A stretch of DNA of 64,000 bases from Numidum massiliense (GTDB lineage: Bacteria; Bacillota; Bacilli; Thermoactinomycetales; Novibacillaceae). Positions 1 through 11,743 of the stretch are shown here, piece after piece. The stretch is taken from the NCBI RefSeq assembly GCF_001375555.1, contig NZ_CTDZ01000009.1:3093758-3157757 (forward strand), written 5' to 3'. The notes below the pieces were generated by a model. That model was not told the DNA's origin. It did not search any database and was given only the letters and a program-made list of their open reading frames with translations. How positions within the stretch are numbered: the stretch's first letter is position 1; the number at the start of each line of letters is the position of its first letter. A program made the translations under genes and the position numbers.

Positions 1-1999
<1,999 letters not shown>

Positions 2000-2012
2000 A
2001 GGGCAACCCTCC

Positions 2013-5000
2013 CTAGTGTGCGGAGCTTTCTAGATTTAGGTTCAACTTATCCCCTGACTGTTCTTCGTCCTCGTCGAGTTCGCGAATTTCGATTTCCTCT
2101 TCGTCTCCCGAGAGGATTTTCACGTCCATGCCGAGACTTTGCAGCTCTTTAATGAGCACTTTGAACGATTCCGGTACGCCTGGTTCCGGCACGTTCTCAC
2201 CTTTGACGATCGCTTCGTACGTTTTGACGCGTCCGACGACGTCGTCCGACTTGACGGTCAAAATTTCTTGTAGCGTATAGGCAGCACCATACGCTTCCAG
2301 CGCCCACACTTCCATTTCTCCGAAGCGTTGACCGCCGAATTGCGCCTTCCCGCCGAGCGGTTGCTGTGTGACGAGCGAGTACGGTCCAGTCGAGCGGGCG
2401 TGAATTTTGTCGTCGACCATGTGCGCCAGCTTAATCATGTACATGACGCCGACGGTCACGCGGTTTTCGAACGGTTCGCCCGTACGGCCGTCGTACAGGA
2501 CTGTTTTGCCGTCTCGGTTTAACCCCGCTTCTTCGAGCGCGTCGAAGACGTCCTCTTCTGAGGCGCCGTCGAACACGGGCGACATGACGTGAATGCCGAG
2601 CTGTTTAGCCGCCATTCCTAAGTGCGTCTCTAACACCTGTCCGATATTGAGCCGGGACGGAACCCCTAATGGGTTTAACACGATTTCTACCGGTGTGCCA
2701 TCCGGCAAGAACGGCATATCTTCCTCCGGTAAAATGCGCGCGATGACGCCTTTGTTACCGTGGCGCCCAGCCATTTTGTCCCCTTCGGAAACTTTCCGCT
2801 TTTGCGCGATGTAAACGCGGACTAACTGGTTGACACCCGGCGGTAATTCATCGCCGTTTTCACGCGTAAACACTTTGACGTCGACGACGATCCCGTCCGT
2901 ACCGTGCGGGACGCGCAGCGACGTATCGCGCACTTCGCGCGCCTTTTCGCCGAAAATCGCGTGTAGGAGGCGTTCCTCGGCCGTCAGTTCGGTGACGCCT
3001 TTCGGAGTCACTTTGCCTACGAGAATGTCGCCCGACTTTATTTCCGCACCGATGCGGATAATGCCGCGGTCGTCTAGGTTGCGCAAGGCGTCCTCGCCGA
3101 CGTTCGGAATGTCGCGCGTAATTTCTTCCGGCCCGAGCTTCGTGTCGCGCGCTTCTTGCTCGTACTCTTCGATGTGAATCGACGTATACACGTCTTCGCG
3201 CACGAGCTTCTCACTGAGCAAGATCGCGTCTTCGTAGTTGTACCCTTCCCACGTCATAAAAGCGACGACGACGTTTTGTCCGAGGGCGAGCTCGCCCATT
3301 TCCGTCGAAGGGCCGTCAGCGATAATGTCGCCAGCCTCGACGCGTTCACCGACGCGCGCGAGCGGCCGCTGGTTGACACACGTCCCTTGGTTGGAACGAA
3401 TAAATTTGTACAGTTTGTATTTATCGAGGTTTCCTTTAACCTCTTTGCCGTCTACAATGTCGATGTTGCGGATCCAGATCTCGTCGGCGCTCACGCGTTC
3501 GACGATGCCAGGGCGTTTCGCGAGGACACACACACCGGAGTCTTTCGCCGCTTTATACTCCATCCCGGTACCGATAATCGGGGCACGCGGTACGAGTAGC
3601 GGTACCCCTTGCCGCTGCATGTTCGATCCCATCAAGGCGCGGTTCGCATCGTCGTTTTCCAAAAATGGTACACACGCGGTCGCGACCGAAAACACTTGTT
3701 TCGGTGAAACGTCCATGAAGTCGACTCGTTCTTTCGGTACAGTGAGCACATCCTCGCGCAAGCGCACAATCACTTCGTCTTTCACAAACGAGCCGTCTTC
3801 ATTAAGCTCTGCGTTCGCTTGCCCGATAATGTAATTGTCCTCTTCGTCGGCGGTCAGATAGACGATTTCGTCTGTGACGCGACCCGCGTCCTGATCTACC
3901 TTGCGATACGGCGTTTCAATAAAGCCGAACTCGTTGACGCGTGCATACGTAGACAGCGAGTTGATGAGCCCGATGTTCGGACCTTCTGGCGTTTCGATCG
4001 GACACATCCGGCCATAGTGCGAATTGTGCACGTCGCGCACTTCTAGTCCGGCGCGCTCCCGCGTTAACCCACCTGGCCCGAGCGCGCTGAGGCGCCGTTT
4101 GTGCGTAAGTTCCGCAAGCGGGTTCGTCTGATCCATAAATTGTGACAACTGGCTACTGCCGAAAAACTCTTTGATGGAAGCGATCACCGGCCGAATGTTG
4201 ATGAGCGCCTGCGGCGTAATCGCGTTCGTGTCTTGAATCGACATCCGTTCGCGCACGACGCGTTCCATCCGCGACAGACCGATGCGGAATTGGTTCTGCA
4301 GCAATTCCCCGACCGAGCGCAAGCGGCGGTTGCCGAGATGGTCGATGTCGTCAGTCGAGCCGATCCCTTGCAACAAGTTGATAAAATAGTTGATCGAGGC
4401 GACGATGTCTGCAGCGGTAATATGTTTAACCGACTTGCTGACGTCCATGTTGCCGATCACTTTCACAACTTGCCCTTCTTCGAGCGGCGAGTACACTTTA
4501 ATGCCTTGGACGACGATCTCTTCTTCGTCGGACAGTCCGTCCACGATGCCGTAGTTCTCAGCGCCGAGCCCGCCTTCGAGCATTGGAATCAGCTTGTCAA
4601 GTAAGCGACGATCGATGAGTTGCCCCTCTTCGGCGACAATTTCCCCTGTCTCCGGATCAGCAATCGTTTCCGCAAGACGCATATTAAGTAAACGGTTTTT
4701 AATGTGTAACTTTTTATTCACTTTATAGCGGCCGACGTTCGCCAGGTCGTACCGCTTCGGGTCAAAGAAACGCGAGTTGAGCAAGCTTTTCGCGTTTTCG
4801 ACTGTCGGCGGCTCCCCGGGACGCAACCGCTCATATATTTCGATCAACGCTTTTTCCGTAGAATCGGTGTTGTCTTTATCCAACGTAAAACGGATGTACT
4901 CGTCCTCGCCGAGCAACTGAATAATTTCCGCGTCACTCGCAAAGCCGAGCGCACGCAAGAGCGCCGTCACTGGCAGTTTGCGGGTGCGGTCGATGCGCAC

Positions 5001-5540
5001 GTAAATAATGTCTTTCGCATCGGTCTCAAACTCGAGCCACGCACCGCGGTTCGGAATAACGGTCCCCGTATAAGTTTTTTTGCCGTTTTTGTCGACTTTT
5101 GTGTTAAAATAGACACTAGGTGAGCGGACCAACTGGCTGACGATGACGCGCTCGGCTCCGTTGATAATGAAAGTGCCAGTGTCGGTCATGAGCGGAAAAT
5201 CGCCCATGAATACTTCCTGTTCCTTCACTTCACCCGTTTCTTGGTTGATCAAGCGCACTTTAACTCTAAGTGGTGCAGCGTACGTGACATCGCGTTCCCG
5301 CGATTCTTCGACCGAGTATTTCGGCTCACCCAAGCTGTAATCGATAAACTCTAACACTAAATTCCCCGTAAAGTCTTCGATCGGCGAAATCTCTTGGAAC
5401 ATTTCGCGTAAGCCCTCTTTTAAAAACCACTCATAAGAACTTAGCTGAATTTCAATCAAGTTGGGCAACTCGAGGACTTCTTCGATCCTCGCGTAACTCC
5501 TCCGCTGGCGTCTGCCGTATTGTACCAGTTTACCTGTCAA
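2013..5540 (-). CDS. rpoB: RNA polymerase beta subunit
   Basis: This is the beta subunit of RNA polymerase, 1,175 residues, close to the usual Bacillales length of about 1,190. The rifampicin-resistance region around residues 455-490 reads [17 protein letters not shown] then [13 protein letters not shown]. All the usual resistance positions (Q, D, H, S) are wild type, so a rifampicin-sensitive enzyme is expected. I place the start at TTG 5538-5540 ([11 protein letters not shown]), which matches the family N-terminus and follows GAGGGGTGA by 5 bases. A GTG at 5549 is in frame but lies inside that ribosome-binding site. The acidic C-terminal tail ([10 protein letters not shown]) is typical. It has its own promoter just inside the end of rsmC. 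Confidence 0.98.
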   Translation of the reverse strand: MTGKLVQYGRRQRRSYARIEEVLELPNLIEIQLSSYEWFLKEGLREMFQEISPIEDFTGNLVLEFIDYSLGEPKYSVEESRERDVTYAAPLRVKVRLINQETGEVKEQEVFMGDFPLMTDTGTFIINGAERVIVSQLVRSPSVYFNTKVDKNGKKTYTGTVIPNRGAWLEFETDAKDIIYVRIDRTRKLPVTALLRALGFASDAEIIQLLGEDEYIRFTLDKDNTDSTEKALIEIYERLRPGEPPTVENAKSLLNSRFFDPKRYDLANVGRYKVNKKLHIKNRLLNMRLAETIADPETGEIVAEEGQLIDRRLLDKLIPMLEGGLGAENYGIVDGLSDEEEIVVQGIKVYSPLEEGQVVKVIGNMDVSKSVKHITAADIVASINYFINLLQGIGSTDDIDHLGNRRLRSVGELLQNQFRIGLSRMERVVRERMSIQDTNAITPQALINIRPVIASIKEFFGSSQLSQFMDQTNPLAELTHKRRLSALGPGGLTRERAGLEVRDVHNSHYGRMCPIETPEGPNIGLINSLSTYARVNEFGFIETPYRKVDQDAGRVTDEIVYLTADEEDNYIIGQANAELNEDGSFVKDEVIVRLREDVLTVPKERVDFMDVSPKQVFSVATACVPFLENDDANRALMGSNMQRQGVPLLVPRAPIIGTGMEYKAAKDSGVCVLAKRPGIVERVSADEIWIRNIDIVDGKEVKGNLDKYKLYKFIRSNQGTCVNQRPLARVGERVEAGDIIADGPSTEMGELALGQNVVVAFMTWEGYNYEDAILLSEKLVREDVYTSIHIEEYEQEARDTKLGPEEITRDIPNVGEDALRNLDDRGIIRIGAEIKSGDILVGKVTPKGVTELTAEERLLHAIFGEKAREVRDTSLRVPHGTDGIVVDVKVFTRENGDELPPGVNQLVRVYIAQKRKVSEGDKMAGRHGNKGVIARILPEEDMPFLPDGTPVEIVLNPLGVPSRLNIGQVLETHLGMAAKQLGIHVMSPVFDGASEEDVFDALEEAGLNRDGKTVLYDGRTGEPFENRVTVGVMYMIKLAHMVDDKIHARSTGPYSLVTQQPLGGKAQFGGQRFGEMEVWALEAYGAAYTLQEILTVKSDDVVGRVKTYEAIVKGENVPEPGVPESFKVLIKELQSLGMDVKILSGDEEEIEIRELDEDEEQSGDKLNLNLESSAH

Positions 5541-5700
5541 CACTTTCACCCCTCATGCCCGTTATCACAAAAAAATAAAGTGGGTTGACGTTCTTTGCAT
5601 ACGAAGACTGTATACCCCCATCTTTACCTTTTTTATCCTGTTTATTCATTAACTGTTACAATTTTAACTGAAAAAAGTGATAGTTTATTGGCATTAAAAG

Positions 5701-5729
5701 ATAATATCATAATACAGAAGATGAGTCAA
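5701..5729 (-). promoter_or_regulatory. sigma-A promoter for rpoB-rpoC
   Basis: On the minus strand, -35 TTGACT (5724-5729) and -10 TATTAT (5701-5706) are separated by 17 bp. A TGA immediately before the -10 makes it an extended -10. The -35 overlaps the rsmC stop codon. It would give a leader of about 150 nt before rpoB. Confidence 0.75.
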
Positions 5730-6322
5730 CGTATGCAGCGAATGACGTTGTATCCTTTATGCCGGGAGGCGATGGATACGTCCGCAAAAAGTGTACGCAG
5801 TTTCTTTACGGCAGAAGGTGCTCCCTGCTTTTTTTGGATCACTAACCAAAACTCCCCGCCCTCTCGCAGATGCGCGCTCACTTCGCGCAACAAACGGTAA
5901 ACGGTTCGTTTGCCCGCGCGAATCGGCGGATTGGTCAGCACCCAGTCAAAGGCGCGTCCCGTAAGCTGAGACAACCCGTCACTCTCCAAAACGCTCACGC
6001 CGCTTACGCCGTTCTTCTCTGCGTTCAGGCGACAAAGTTCGATTGCCCGCCGGTTGACATCGATCATCGTGACGCGAGCCTTCGGTGAGGCTACGGCAAC
6101 CGCGATCCCAATCGGCCCGTAACCGCAACCGACATCCAACACATCGCCGCTGAGTGGCAACGGTAAGCTCTCGAGCAACACACGCGTCCCGTAATCGACA
6201 CCAAGCTTCGAAAACACGCCGGAATCCGTCGTAAACGTAAACTCTCGCCCGCCGATTTCGGTATGAAATTCGTGGGTTTTGTGCGCACTTTGCGGATCGC
6301 GGGAGTAGTAATGGTCCCTCAT
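5726..6322 (-). CDS. rsmC: Class I SAM-dependent methyltransferase, RsmC/YbxB family
   Basis: This is a predicted 16S rRNA guanine-N2 methyltransferase of the single-domain YbxB type, 198 residues. The SAM-binding motif DVGCGYGPIG and the catalytic motif NPPIRAGK, typical of N-methylating enzymes on nucleic acid, are both present. It lacks the duplicated N-terminal domain of the E. coli enzyme, as is usual in Bacillales. The start ATG (MRDHYYSRDPQ) matches YbxB; an upstream TTG at 6346 is less likely. Its place between rplL and rpoB is the same as in B. subtilis. Substrate assignment is by family only. Confidence 0.9.
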   Translation of the reverse strand: MRDHYYSRDPQSAHKTHEFHTEIGGREFTFTTDSGVFSKLGVDYGTRVLLESLPLPLSGDVLDVGCGYGPIGIAVAVASPKARVTMIDVNRRAIELCRLNAEKNGVSGVSVLESDGLSQLTGRAFDWVLTNPPIRAGKRTVYRLLREVSAHLREGGEFWLVIQKKQGAPSAVKKLRTLFADVSIASRHKGYNVIRCIR

Positions 6323-6624
6323 GTCGCTTAGAGCCCCCAGGAACAAGCCGACAAAGACTTGTTTAAGAAGTTTTTTATTGCTGGTGAGGTAGTTATCAAT
6401 GAATGGAGTTACATTCCCTTTTTAGCATATGACATCGTCCTTCTATTGTATCACACCTCGGATTTAGGCACTCCGTTGTATGAAGGCAGAGTGCGCCGCA
6501 TAGACGGTGGGATGCACCGTTACCGTTTCTAGCAGGGGTGGCGATGCGCCGTATAAGCGGTACACCCCGCCGTATAAACGACGGGGTGCGCCGTGTAAAC
6601 GATGGGGTGCTACGTGCACACACA
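6323..6624 (-). repeat. rplL-rsmC spacer with degenerate 21-bp repeats and an extended -10 promoter
   Basis: This 302-bp spacer holds no gene. From about 6477 to 6620 the minus strand carries five or six degenerate copies of a 21-bp unit, GCACCCC + A/G + TCGTTTA + C/T + ACGGC. The two copies nearest rplL differ at two positions. One copy forms a CCCCGTCG/CGGCGGGG hairpin with one G-U pair. The last copy ends as a GCACTC/GAGTGC hairpin. At 6445-6450 a TACAAT preceded by TGA looks like an extended -10 promoter for rsmC. There is no U-run, so none of the hairpins is a standard terminator. Confidence 0.6.
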
Positions 6625-6990
6625 TTACTTGAGTTCTACCGTTGCCCCTGCTTCTTCTAACTTACCTTTGATTTCTTCGGCTTCTTCTTTCGAGGCGCCT
6701 TCTTTGACAGCCTTCGGCGCTTCATCGACTAACGCCTTCGCTTCTTTCAGCCCCAAACCAGTAATGGCGCGAACAGCTTTAATGACGTTAATTTTCGATC
6801 CGCCCGGGCTCGTCAAGATGACGTCGAATTCGGTTTGTTCGGCGGCTTGTTCTCCTTCGCCTGCACCGCCGGCGACAGCTACCGGCGCAGCGGCCGTTAC
6901 GCCGAACTCTTCTTCGATTGCCTTAACTAAATCGTTTAATTCGAGTACACTCATACCTTTTATCGCTTCAATGATTTCTTCTTTCGTCAT
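6625..6990 (-). CDS. rplL: Ribosomal protein bL12 (L7/L12)
   Basis: This is the stalk protein that recruits translation factors to the ribosome, 121 residues, standard length. The N-terminal dimerisation helices ([19 protein letters not shown]), the Ala/Gly-rich hinge (residues about 34-48) and the C-terminal factor-binding domain with [12 protein letters not shown] are all in place. It lies 26 bases after rplJ and is co-transcribed with it. A TAACAGGAGG-type ribosome-binding site precedes the ATG. Confidence 0.98.
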   Translation of the reverse strand: MTKEEIIEAIKGMSVLELNDLVKAIEEEFGVTAAAPVAVAGGAGEGEQAAEQTEFDVILTSPGGSKINVIKAVRAITGLGLKEAKALVDEAPKAVKEGASKEEAEEIKGKLEEAGATVELK

Positions 6991-7016
6991 GTCGTTACCT
7001 CCTGTTTATTGGAAAT

Positions 7017-7529
7017 TTACGCCTCAGCAGCGTCCCCTTGTTCTTGTTGGTCGGCAACAGCTTTAACAGCCAACGCCACGTTGCGGATCGGTGCCTGTAA
7101 CACACTGAGCAACATCGACAACAACCCTTCGTACGACGGCAGTTCGGCTAGTTCTTCGATTTGTTCGACCGTGACGTACTGCCCTTCCAAGATACCGCCT
7201 TTAATTTCGAGCGCCTCATGTTCCTTGGCGAATTTATGCAAAATTTTGGCCGGTTCAACGACGTCGTCGCGACCAAACGTTACCGCGGTCGGTCCGACTA
7301 AATGTTGATCGAGGTCAGTAAACCCCGTTTCCGCAGTCGCGCGGCGCATCATCGTGTTTTTCAACACTTTGTACTCGATGCCCGCGTCGCGCAGCTGTTT
7401 CCGCAGTTCGGTCACTTCAGCGACGTTTAAACCGCGGTAGTCGGCGAGGATCGTCACTTTGCTGTTCTTCAAGTTCTCGACAATGCCAGCGACAACTTTC
7501 TTCTTCTCTTCGATCACAGCTCTCGTCAT
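7017..7529 (-). CDS. rplJ: Ribosomal protein uL10
   Basis: This protein anchors the L7/L12 dimers to 23S rRNA and with them represses its own mRNA. The start ATG at 7529 ([13 protein letters not shown]) follows a perfect GGAGGTG, giving 170 residues. The open frame upstream belongs to the leader and should not be translated. The core motif [21 protein letters not shown] and the C-terminal helix that binds L12 are present. The Ala/Gln-rich end ([13 protein letters not shown]) is ordinary. Confidence 0.97.
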   Translation of the reverse strand: MTRAVIEEKKKVVAGIVENLKNSKVTILADYRGLNVAEVTELRKQLRDAGIEYKVLKNTMMRRATAETGFTDLDQHLVGPTAVTFGRDDVVEPAKILHKFAKEHEALEIKGGILEGQYVTVEQIEELAELPSYEGLLSMLLSVLQAPIRNVALAVKAVADQQEQGDAAEA

Positions 7530-7571
7530 GTTTCCACCTCCTGAAATAACAACCTGCAACTCGCGACATAT

Positions 7572-7690
7572 GAAAAGCCTCCGCAAGACATACGGAGGCC
7601 TAATGACTATCTATCACTCGTCCATATGCCTCGGCAGGGCAATCGTTTAAGCCGCGTCGGCCCCTGCAGTCTACAGCATTGATTAAGATG
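7572..7690 (-). promoter_or_regulatory. L10 leader (ribosomal protein autoregulation) with terminator-like stem
   Basis: The minus-strand leader carries the conserved L10-leader pattern: CTGCAGGGGCC, then GATTGCCCTGCCGAGG. It ends in a hairpin AGCCTCCG/CGGAGGC followed by TTTT (7576-7600). In Bacilli this RNA binds the L10(L12)4 complex and stops rplJ-rplL synthesis when the protein is in excess. The match is judged by eye; a covariance-model search would settle its borders. Confidence 0.8.
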
Positions 7691-7748
7691 CGATTGTAAT
7701 AAAACACAGCAACGTCAGTTTACCACAACCCCATCGCCGGGGCAAACG

Positions 7749-8447
7749 TTAACGGGTAGCGAGCGACGACACGTTCACGCGTACGCCTGGTCCCATCGTC
7801 GAAGAGATGGTTACACTGCGCATATACGTTCCTTTTGCTGCTGGCGGTTTCGCCTTCACTAACGTGTCAATCAACGTCTCTAAGTTTTCTTGCAACTTAG
7901 CGGCGTCAAACGACACTTTACCGATCGGCGCGTGGACGTTACCCGCTTTGTCGACGCGGTATTCCACTTTCCCCGCTTTAATTTCGCCTACCGCCTTTGC
8001 CACGTCGAAAGTGACCGTTCCCGTTTTCGGGTTCGGCATAAGCCCTTTCGGCCCGAGAATACGCCCGAGCTTACCGACTTGACTCATCATGTCCGGCGTC
8101 GCCACGACGACATCGAAGTCGAGCCAGCCTTGGCTTACTTTGTCCACCATGTCTTCGTCACCGACGTAATCGGCACCGGCCGCTTCCGCTTCTTTCGCCT
8201 TCTCGCCTTTCGCAAACACTAAAACCGTTTGCGTTTTACCCGTACCGTGCGGTAGCACGACAGCGCCGCGCACTTGTTGGTCAGTGCGCTTCGGATCGAC
8301 GCCGAGGCGAACAGCGAGTTCGACCGTTTCGTCAAACTTAGCCGTCGCAATCTTTTTGACGATCTCAATCGCTTCAGCGGCAGCGTACGTCGCTTCGCGA
8401 TCAAATTGCTTTGCAGCTGCTTCGTATTTCTTACCTTTACCTGCCAA
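7749..8447 (-). CDS. rplA: Ribosomal protein uL1
   Basis: This binds 23S rRNA at the L1 stalk and helps release tRNA from the E site; it is also a translational repressor of its own operon in many bacteria. Length is 232 residues, as expected. The L1 signature [19 protein letters not shown] is intact. The start is a TTG at 8445-8447 ([11 protein letters not shown]) preceded by AAGGAGG. It follows rplK by 63 bases as part of one transcript. Confidence 0.97.
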   Translation of the reverse strand: MAGKGKKYEAAAKQFDREATYAAAEAIEIVKKIATAKFDETVELAVRLGVDPKRTDQQVRGAVVLPHGTGKTQTVLVFAKGEKAKEAEAAGADYVGDEDMVDKVSQGWLDFDVVVATPDMMSQVGKLGRILGPKGLMPNPKTGTVTFDVAKAVGEIKAGKVEYRVDKAGNVHAPIGKVSFDAAKLQENLETLIDTLVKAKPPAAKGTYMRSVTISSTMGPGVRVNVSSLATR

Positions 8448-8510
8448 TGTTCTTTCCTCCTTTGTGGTCGTAACGGAAGGATCTTCCTCCCACTTTTATC
8501 GAGATGCGAC

Positions 8511-8936
8511 TTAATCTTCGATCGCAATGCCCATACTTTTAGCCGTTCCTTCAACCATGCGCATCGCCGCTTCGACCGTCGCCGCATTCAAGTCAGCCAT
8601 TTTCGATTCCGCAATTTCCCGAACCTTATCGCGCTTAACGGTGGCAACCTTCTTTTTGTTCGGCTCCCCCGATGCCGTATCGATGCCGCATGCTTTTTTT
8701 AACAGTACGGCGGCCGGTGGAGTCTTCGTTACGAACGTAAACGAACGGTCTTCGAAAACGGTAATTTCCGCAGGGATAATTAGTCCAGCTTGTTCTTGTG
8801 TGCGGGCGTTAAACTCTTTACAAAACGCCATAATGTTAATCCCCGCCGGACCGAGCGCTGTCCCGACAGGCGGTGCTGGATTGGCTTTCCCGGCCGGAAC
8901 TTGCAACTTGATGACCTTGAAAACCTTCTTTGCCAC
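8511..8936 (-). CDS. rplK: Ribosomal protein uL11
   Basis: This is part of the GTPase-associated centre and is needed for RelA activation. Length is 141 residues from a GTG start at 8936 ([20 protein letters not shown]), which sits 6 bases after AAGGAGGTG. A longer in-frame start at 8945 would overlap that ribosome-binding site. The conserved proline-rich N-domain ([16 protein letters not shown]) and the thiostrepton-region C-domain ([15 protein letters not shown]) are present. Confidence 0.97.
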   Translation of the reverse strand: MAKKVFKVIKLQVPAGKANPAPPVGTALGPAGINIMAFCKEFNARTQEQAGLIIPAEITVFEDRSFTFVTKTPPAAVLLKKACGIDTASGEPNKKKVATVKRDKVREIAESKMADLNAATVEAAMRMVEGTAKSMGIAIED

Positions 8937-9225
8937 GTCACCCACCTCCTTGTGTCAAAATGTGGTAAGCGGGCCAACTGCCCTCCCACTTTGCAAAACG
9001 TACGTAACTGTTCATCGTTTGACGGTGTGATGAGAGGAAAGGGTGAAATAAGGCCCATACTGCTACACCCTTAAACAAAAACAATTTATCACACCTACCA
9101 TGCAATTGCAACACTCACTTTCGCAATTACACGCCAGCCGAACGTGACGCCACACTCAGCCGATCGGTGTGGCTAGTGAACGATGCTAGCGCGCTATCTA
9201 CTACTTGGCGCCAACGTCAACCAGA
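8937..9225 (-). promoter_or_regulatory. rplK leader and promoter
   Basis: This non-coding stretch carries a sigma-A promoter on the minus strand: TTGCAA (9106-9111), a 17-bp spacer and TAAATT (9083-9088). That implies a leader of about 140 nt. In it a GTGGGAGGGCAGTTGGCCCGC segment (about 8970-8992) can fold; L11/L1 operons often carry an L1-binding mimic of 23S rRNA here, which is a possible reading. Confidence 0.5.
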
Positions 9226-9261
9226 TAAAAAAGTGAAACTCGGCTCCTTGTGGGGGCCGAG
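9226..9261 (-). terminator. Intrinsic terminator after nusG
   Basis: The hairpin CTCGGC/GCCGAG (9239-9244 with 9256-9261) is followed on the minus strand by TTTCACTTTTTT. It sits directly after the nusG stop and separates secE-nusG from the rplK operon. Confidence 0.75.
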
Positions 9262-9266
9262 GCGAC

Positions 9267-9815
9267 TTACATTTTTTCCACTTGGGTAAAATCTAACTCA
9301 ACAGGCGTCTCTCTACCGAACATGTTGACGAGCACTTTTACTTTTTGGCGACTCGCATCAACTTCTTCGATCGAGCCGACAAAGTTAGCAAACGGCCCGT
9401 CTTTTACCTTAACCGTCTCCGCAATGTCGAAATCAACTTTCGGCGTTGGCTCGTCGACACCCATTTGTCTCAGTATGGCGTGAACTTCATCCGGCATCAG
9501 GGGGGTTGGCTTGGAACCAGCACCAGAAGAGCCGACGAAACCGGTAACACCCGGTGTGTTGCGCACGACGTACCACGAATCGTCTGTCATGATCATTTCT
9601 ACTAAGACGTAGCCAGGAAACACCTTGCGCTGCACCGTTCGTTTTTTCCCATCTTTGTTTTCCAGCTCTTCTTCCGTCGGCACTAAAACCCGGAAGATCT
9701 TGTCCTGCATCTCCATCGATTCGACGCGTTTCTCCAAGTTGGTCTTCACCTTGTTTTCATATCCGGAGTAAGTGTGAATCACATACCAAAGTTTTTCCAT
9801 GATTCTATCGGACAA
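9267..9815 (-). CDS. nusG: Transcription termination/antitermination factor NusG
   Basis: NusG binds RNA polymerase and modulates pausing and coupling to translation. The NGN domain (KLWYVIHTYSGYENKVK) and the C-terminal KOW domain (VKDGPFANFVGSIEEVD) are complete. The signature RNTPGVTGFVGS is present. Length is 177-182 residues. Two starts are possible: TTG at 9815, five bases after GGGA, or ATG at 9800 (MEKLWYV), which matches the B. subtilis N-terminus but lacks a good ribosome-binding site. It lies 31 bases after secE. Confidence 0.96.
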   Translation of the reverse strand: MSDRIMEKLWYVIHTYSGYENKVKTNLEKRVESMEMQDKIFRVLVPTEEELENKDGKKRTVQRKVFPGYVLVEMIMTDDSWYVVRNTPGVTGFVGSSGAGSKPTPLMPDEVHAILRQMGVDEPTPKVDFDIAETVKVKDGPFANFVGSIEEVDASRQKVKVLVNMFGRETPVELDFTQVEKM

Positions 9816-9846
9816 CGATGTCCCTATTCCCCCTTGTGCGGATCAA

Positions 9847-10071
9847 TTAGCGGACAATTAATTTTACGACTTCAGAAATACCAAAATCCAACACCGCAAA
9901 GTAAATGACAAAAAAGATGAGCGTCACTAACACGACAATCGTGTAGCTCTGCAATTCCTTGCGGGTAGGCCAGCGCACGTTTTTTAGCTCTTTGATTACA
10001 TTTCTAAAAAAACGGCCGATTTTCGATACGCTGTTCTTAATACCAGTCCCCATTCTCGCCACGAACCCCAA
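9847..10071 (-). CDS. secE: Preprotein translocase subunit SecE
   Basis: This is the small membrane subunit of the SecYEG channel, 74 residues. The conserved cytoplasmic motif ELKNVRWPTRKEL precedes one membrane helix (about 46-66: TIVVLVTLIFFVIYFAVLDF). I choose the TTG at 10069-10071, which lies 6 bases after GGAGGGGGTG; a TTG at 10089 would be upstream of that site. It belongs with nusG, as in most Bacilli. Confidence 0.94.
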   Translation of the reverse strand: MGFVARMGTGIKNSVSKIGRFFRNVIKELKNVRWPTRKELQSYTIVVLVTLIFFVIYFAVLDFGISEVVKLIVR

Positions 10072-10168
10072 GCTCGCCACCCCCTCCAACGCCTACAGTC
10101 CACTAGTCAATCAAAAACGTCAACGGTTATTGCAAATCGTTGGAAGTCTCCCGCGGATCCTACCTGTA

Positions 10169-10318
10169 CTACTTCGTTTCCCGATGTAGGGTATGGCGGT
10201 TGTCGCGCGGACAAAACTTCTTAAACTCAATACGTCCAGAATGCGTCCGTTTATTTTTAGTCGTCGTATAGTTTCTCTCACCGCACTCGGTGCAAGCCAG
10301 CGTCACTGTTACTCGCAT
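10169..10318 (-). CDS. rpmG: Ribosomal protein bL33
   Basis: A 49-residue gene: [16 protein letters not shown] at the start and [13 protein letters not shown] at the end, a clear L33. The first metal-binding pair (CTEC) is kept, but the second is reduced to one cysteine (FCPRD), a known L33 variant. The ATG follows GGAGGTGCGCCTC. It precedes secE, the usual order. Its 150-base length explains why it is easily missed. Confidence 0.95.
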   Translation of the reverse strand: MRVTVTLACTECGERNYTTTKNKRTHSGRIEFKKFCPRDNRHTLHRETK

Positions 10319-10390
10319 GAGGCGCACCTCCTTAACTAAAATCATCTGCTCGCGAAATATGTCGCGGAATTAACTATTTATATCCAGAAT

Positions 10391-10420
10391 AATGTATCAC
10401 AAGGTAAGGTAACATGTCAA
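10391..10420 (-). promoter_or_regulatory. sigma-A promoter for rpmG-secE-nusG
   Basis: On the minus strand, perfect -35 TTGACA (10415-10420), an 18-bp spacer, and -10 TACATT (10391-10396) with TGA just before it. It lies about 75 bases upstream of the rpmG start. Confidence 0.7.
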
Positions 10421-10470
10421 CCTAGTAGTAGTGAAAACAACTGGCAGTGCATAACGAGAGTAGACGGTCC

Positions 10471-11145
10471 TCACGGCTGTGCCACCCGATTAAACAGACC
10501 GTCGCGAAGTTCGAGGTAACGTTCTAGCTTCCGCTTGACCCGCTGCAGTGCATTGTCGATCGATTTGACATGACGGTTTAAGTCGAGGGCAATTTCTTGA
10601 TACGTCTGCCCGTCCAAGTAAAGCCGCAGCACTTTTCGTTCCAAGTCGCTTAATATTTCCGACATGCGTACCTCGATATCGTCAAATTCCTCTTGGTTGA
10701 TGAGAAGTTCCTCGGGATCAGCCGCTTTCGTACCACAAATGACGTCGAGTAGCGTGCGATCCGATTCTTCATCGTAAATGGGCTTGTCCAACGAAACGTA
10801 AGAATTAAGTGGAATGTGTTTTTGCCGCGTCGCTGTTTTGATCGCGGTTATCATTTGGCGCGTAATACACAGTTCGGCAAAAGCCTTAAAGGAGGCTAGC
10901 TTGTCCCCGCGAAAATCGCGGATCGACTTGTATAAGCCAATCATTCCTTCTTGGATAATGTCTTCGCGATCCGCACCGATAAGAAAATAAGACCGTGCTT
11001 TCGCCCGTACAAAGTTTTTGTACTTATTGATTAAATACTCCAGTGCGTGGCTGTCGCCAAGTTGCACGCGCTTGACCAATTCCTCGTCCACCATTCGATG
11101 ATAGTCGGTTAGTTGCTCCATTTCTTCGAAGTCAACAACGTTCAC
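10471..11145 (-). CDS. sigH: RNA polymerase sigma factor SigH
   Basis: This is the transition-state sigma factor that turns on early sporulation and competence genes. Length is 224 residues. Region 2 is strikingly conserved (RAKARSYFLIGADREDI and IQEGMIGLYKSIRDF), as is the region 4 helix-turn-helix (YQEIALDLNRHVKSI). I choose GTG 11143-11145 (MNVVDFEEM), which is 5-7 bases after GGGAGGG; the open frame beyond it overlaps the promoter. A sigma-H promoter is visible at spoVG in this window, so the regulator and one target are both present. Confidence 0.97.
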   Translation of the reverse strand: MNVVDFEEMEQLTDYHRMVDEELVKRVQLGDSHALEYLINKYKNFVRAKARSYFLIGADREDIIQEGMIGLYKSIRDFRGDKLASFKAFAELCITRQMITAIKTATRQKHIPLNSYVSLDKPIYDEESDRTLLDVICGTKAADPEELLINQEEFDDIEVRMSEILSDLERKVLRLYLDGQTYQEIALDLNRHVKSIDNALQRVKRKLERYLELRDGLFNRVAQP

Positions 11146-11197
11146 ACCGATCCCTCCCGACCATGAGCTACAGCGGTTACAGCCTGTTAGTAGAAAC

Positions 11198-11227
11198 ATT
11201 ATAACCAAATAGTCATAATTTCGTCAA
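11198..11227 (-). promoter_or_regulatory. sigma-A promoter for sigH
   Basis: On the minus strand, -35 TTGACG (11222-11227), an 18-bp spacer and a perfect -10 TATAAT (11198-11203). It sits between the rae1 stop and the sigH start, so sigH need not depend on read-through from rae1. Confidence 0.8.
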
Positions 11228-11235
11228 CGAATTGG

Positions 11236-11739
11236 TTAATGTTCCCTGCGAATTCGTTCCAGCTCACGTCTCACCTCTTCTGTCAAATCGTGCCCCAAGG
11301 TCATTCGCTCCTGTTTCATCTCCCGCGTTTGTTCGCGCACCCGCCGTTTCGCGTCCACAACCATTTCTAATAGTTCCCGTGCCGAAATGCGTAAGGCGCC
11401 GCGCCCAAACGCGATCCGTTGCTCAGTGTAATCGGAAGTGGCGACAAACACGCGCCTGCCCCCCGCTTCCCCTACTAGCCGTTCAATACATTCGTCAGCC
11501 GTTTCTCCTGCTTCTGTATAGACGACGGTACAATGCGTATGCGTCTCTAATTGTGCCTGTCCACGTATTAAATGCGCGTCAAACACTACTATAACATATT
11601 TACCCGAATACGCGGCGTACTCCTCTAACACTTCTACTAACTTTTCCCGGGCTAACCCAAAATTAAACCTTTTTAACGCTTGTAGCTCCGGCCAAGCACC
11701 GATAATGTTGTATCCGTCGACTACTAACCACTCTTGCAT
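11236..11739 (-). CDS. rae1: Ribosome-associated endoribonuclease Rae1 (YacP, NYN domain)
   Basis: Rae1 cleaves certain mRNAs in the ribosomal A site in B. subtilis. The 167-residue protein is a PIN-like NYN domain: N-terminal WLVVDGYNIIGAW, a central VVFDAH, and VATSDYTEQ supply the acidic active-site residues. The Arg/Glu-rich C-terminus is typical. It starts 4 bases after the rlmB stop and closes the cysE-cysS-mrnC-rlmB-rae1 run. Confidence 0.93.
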   Translation of the reverse strand: MQEWLVVDGYNIIGAWPELQALKRFNFGLAREKLVEVLEEYAAYSGKYVIVVFDAHLIRGQAQLETHTHCTVVYTEAGETADECIERLVGEAGGRRVFVATSDYTEQRIAFGRGALRISARELLEMVVDAKRRVREQTREMKQERMTLGHDLTEEVRRELERIRREH

Positions 11740-11743
11740 CGCC

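Noticed and set aside
7530-7586. 19-residue N-terminal extension of rplJ
   Set aside because: The frame is open, but it lies in the L10 leader upstream of the perfect ribosome-binding site.
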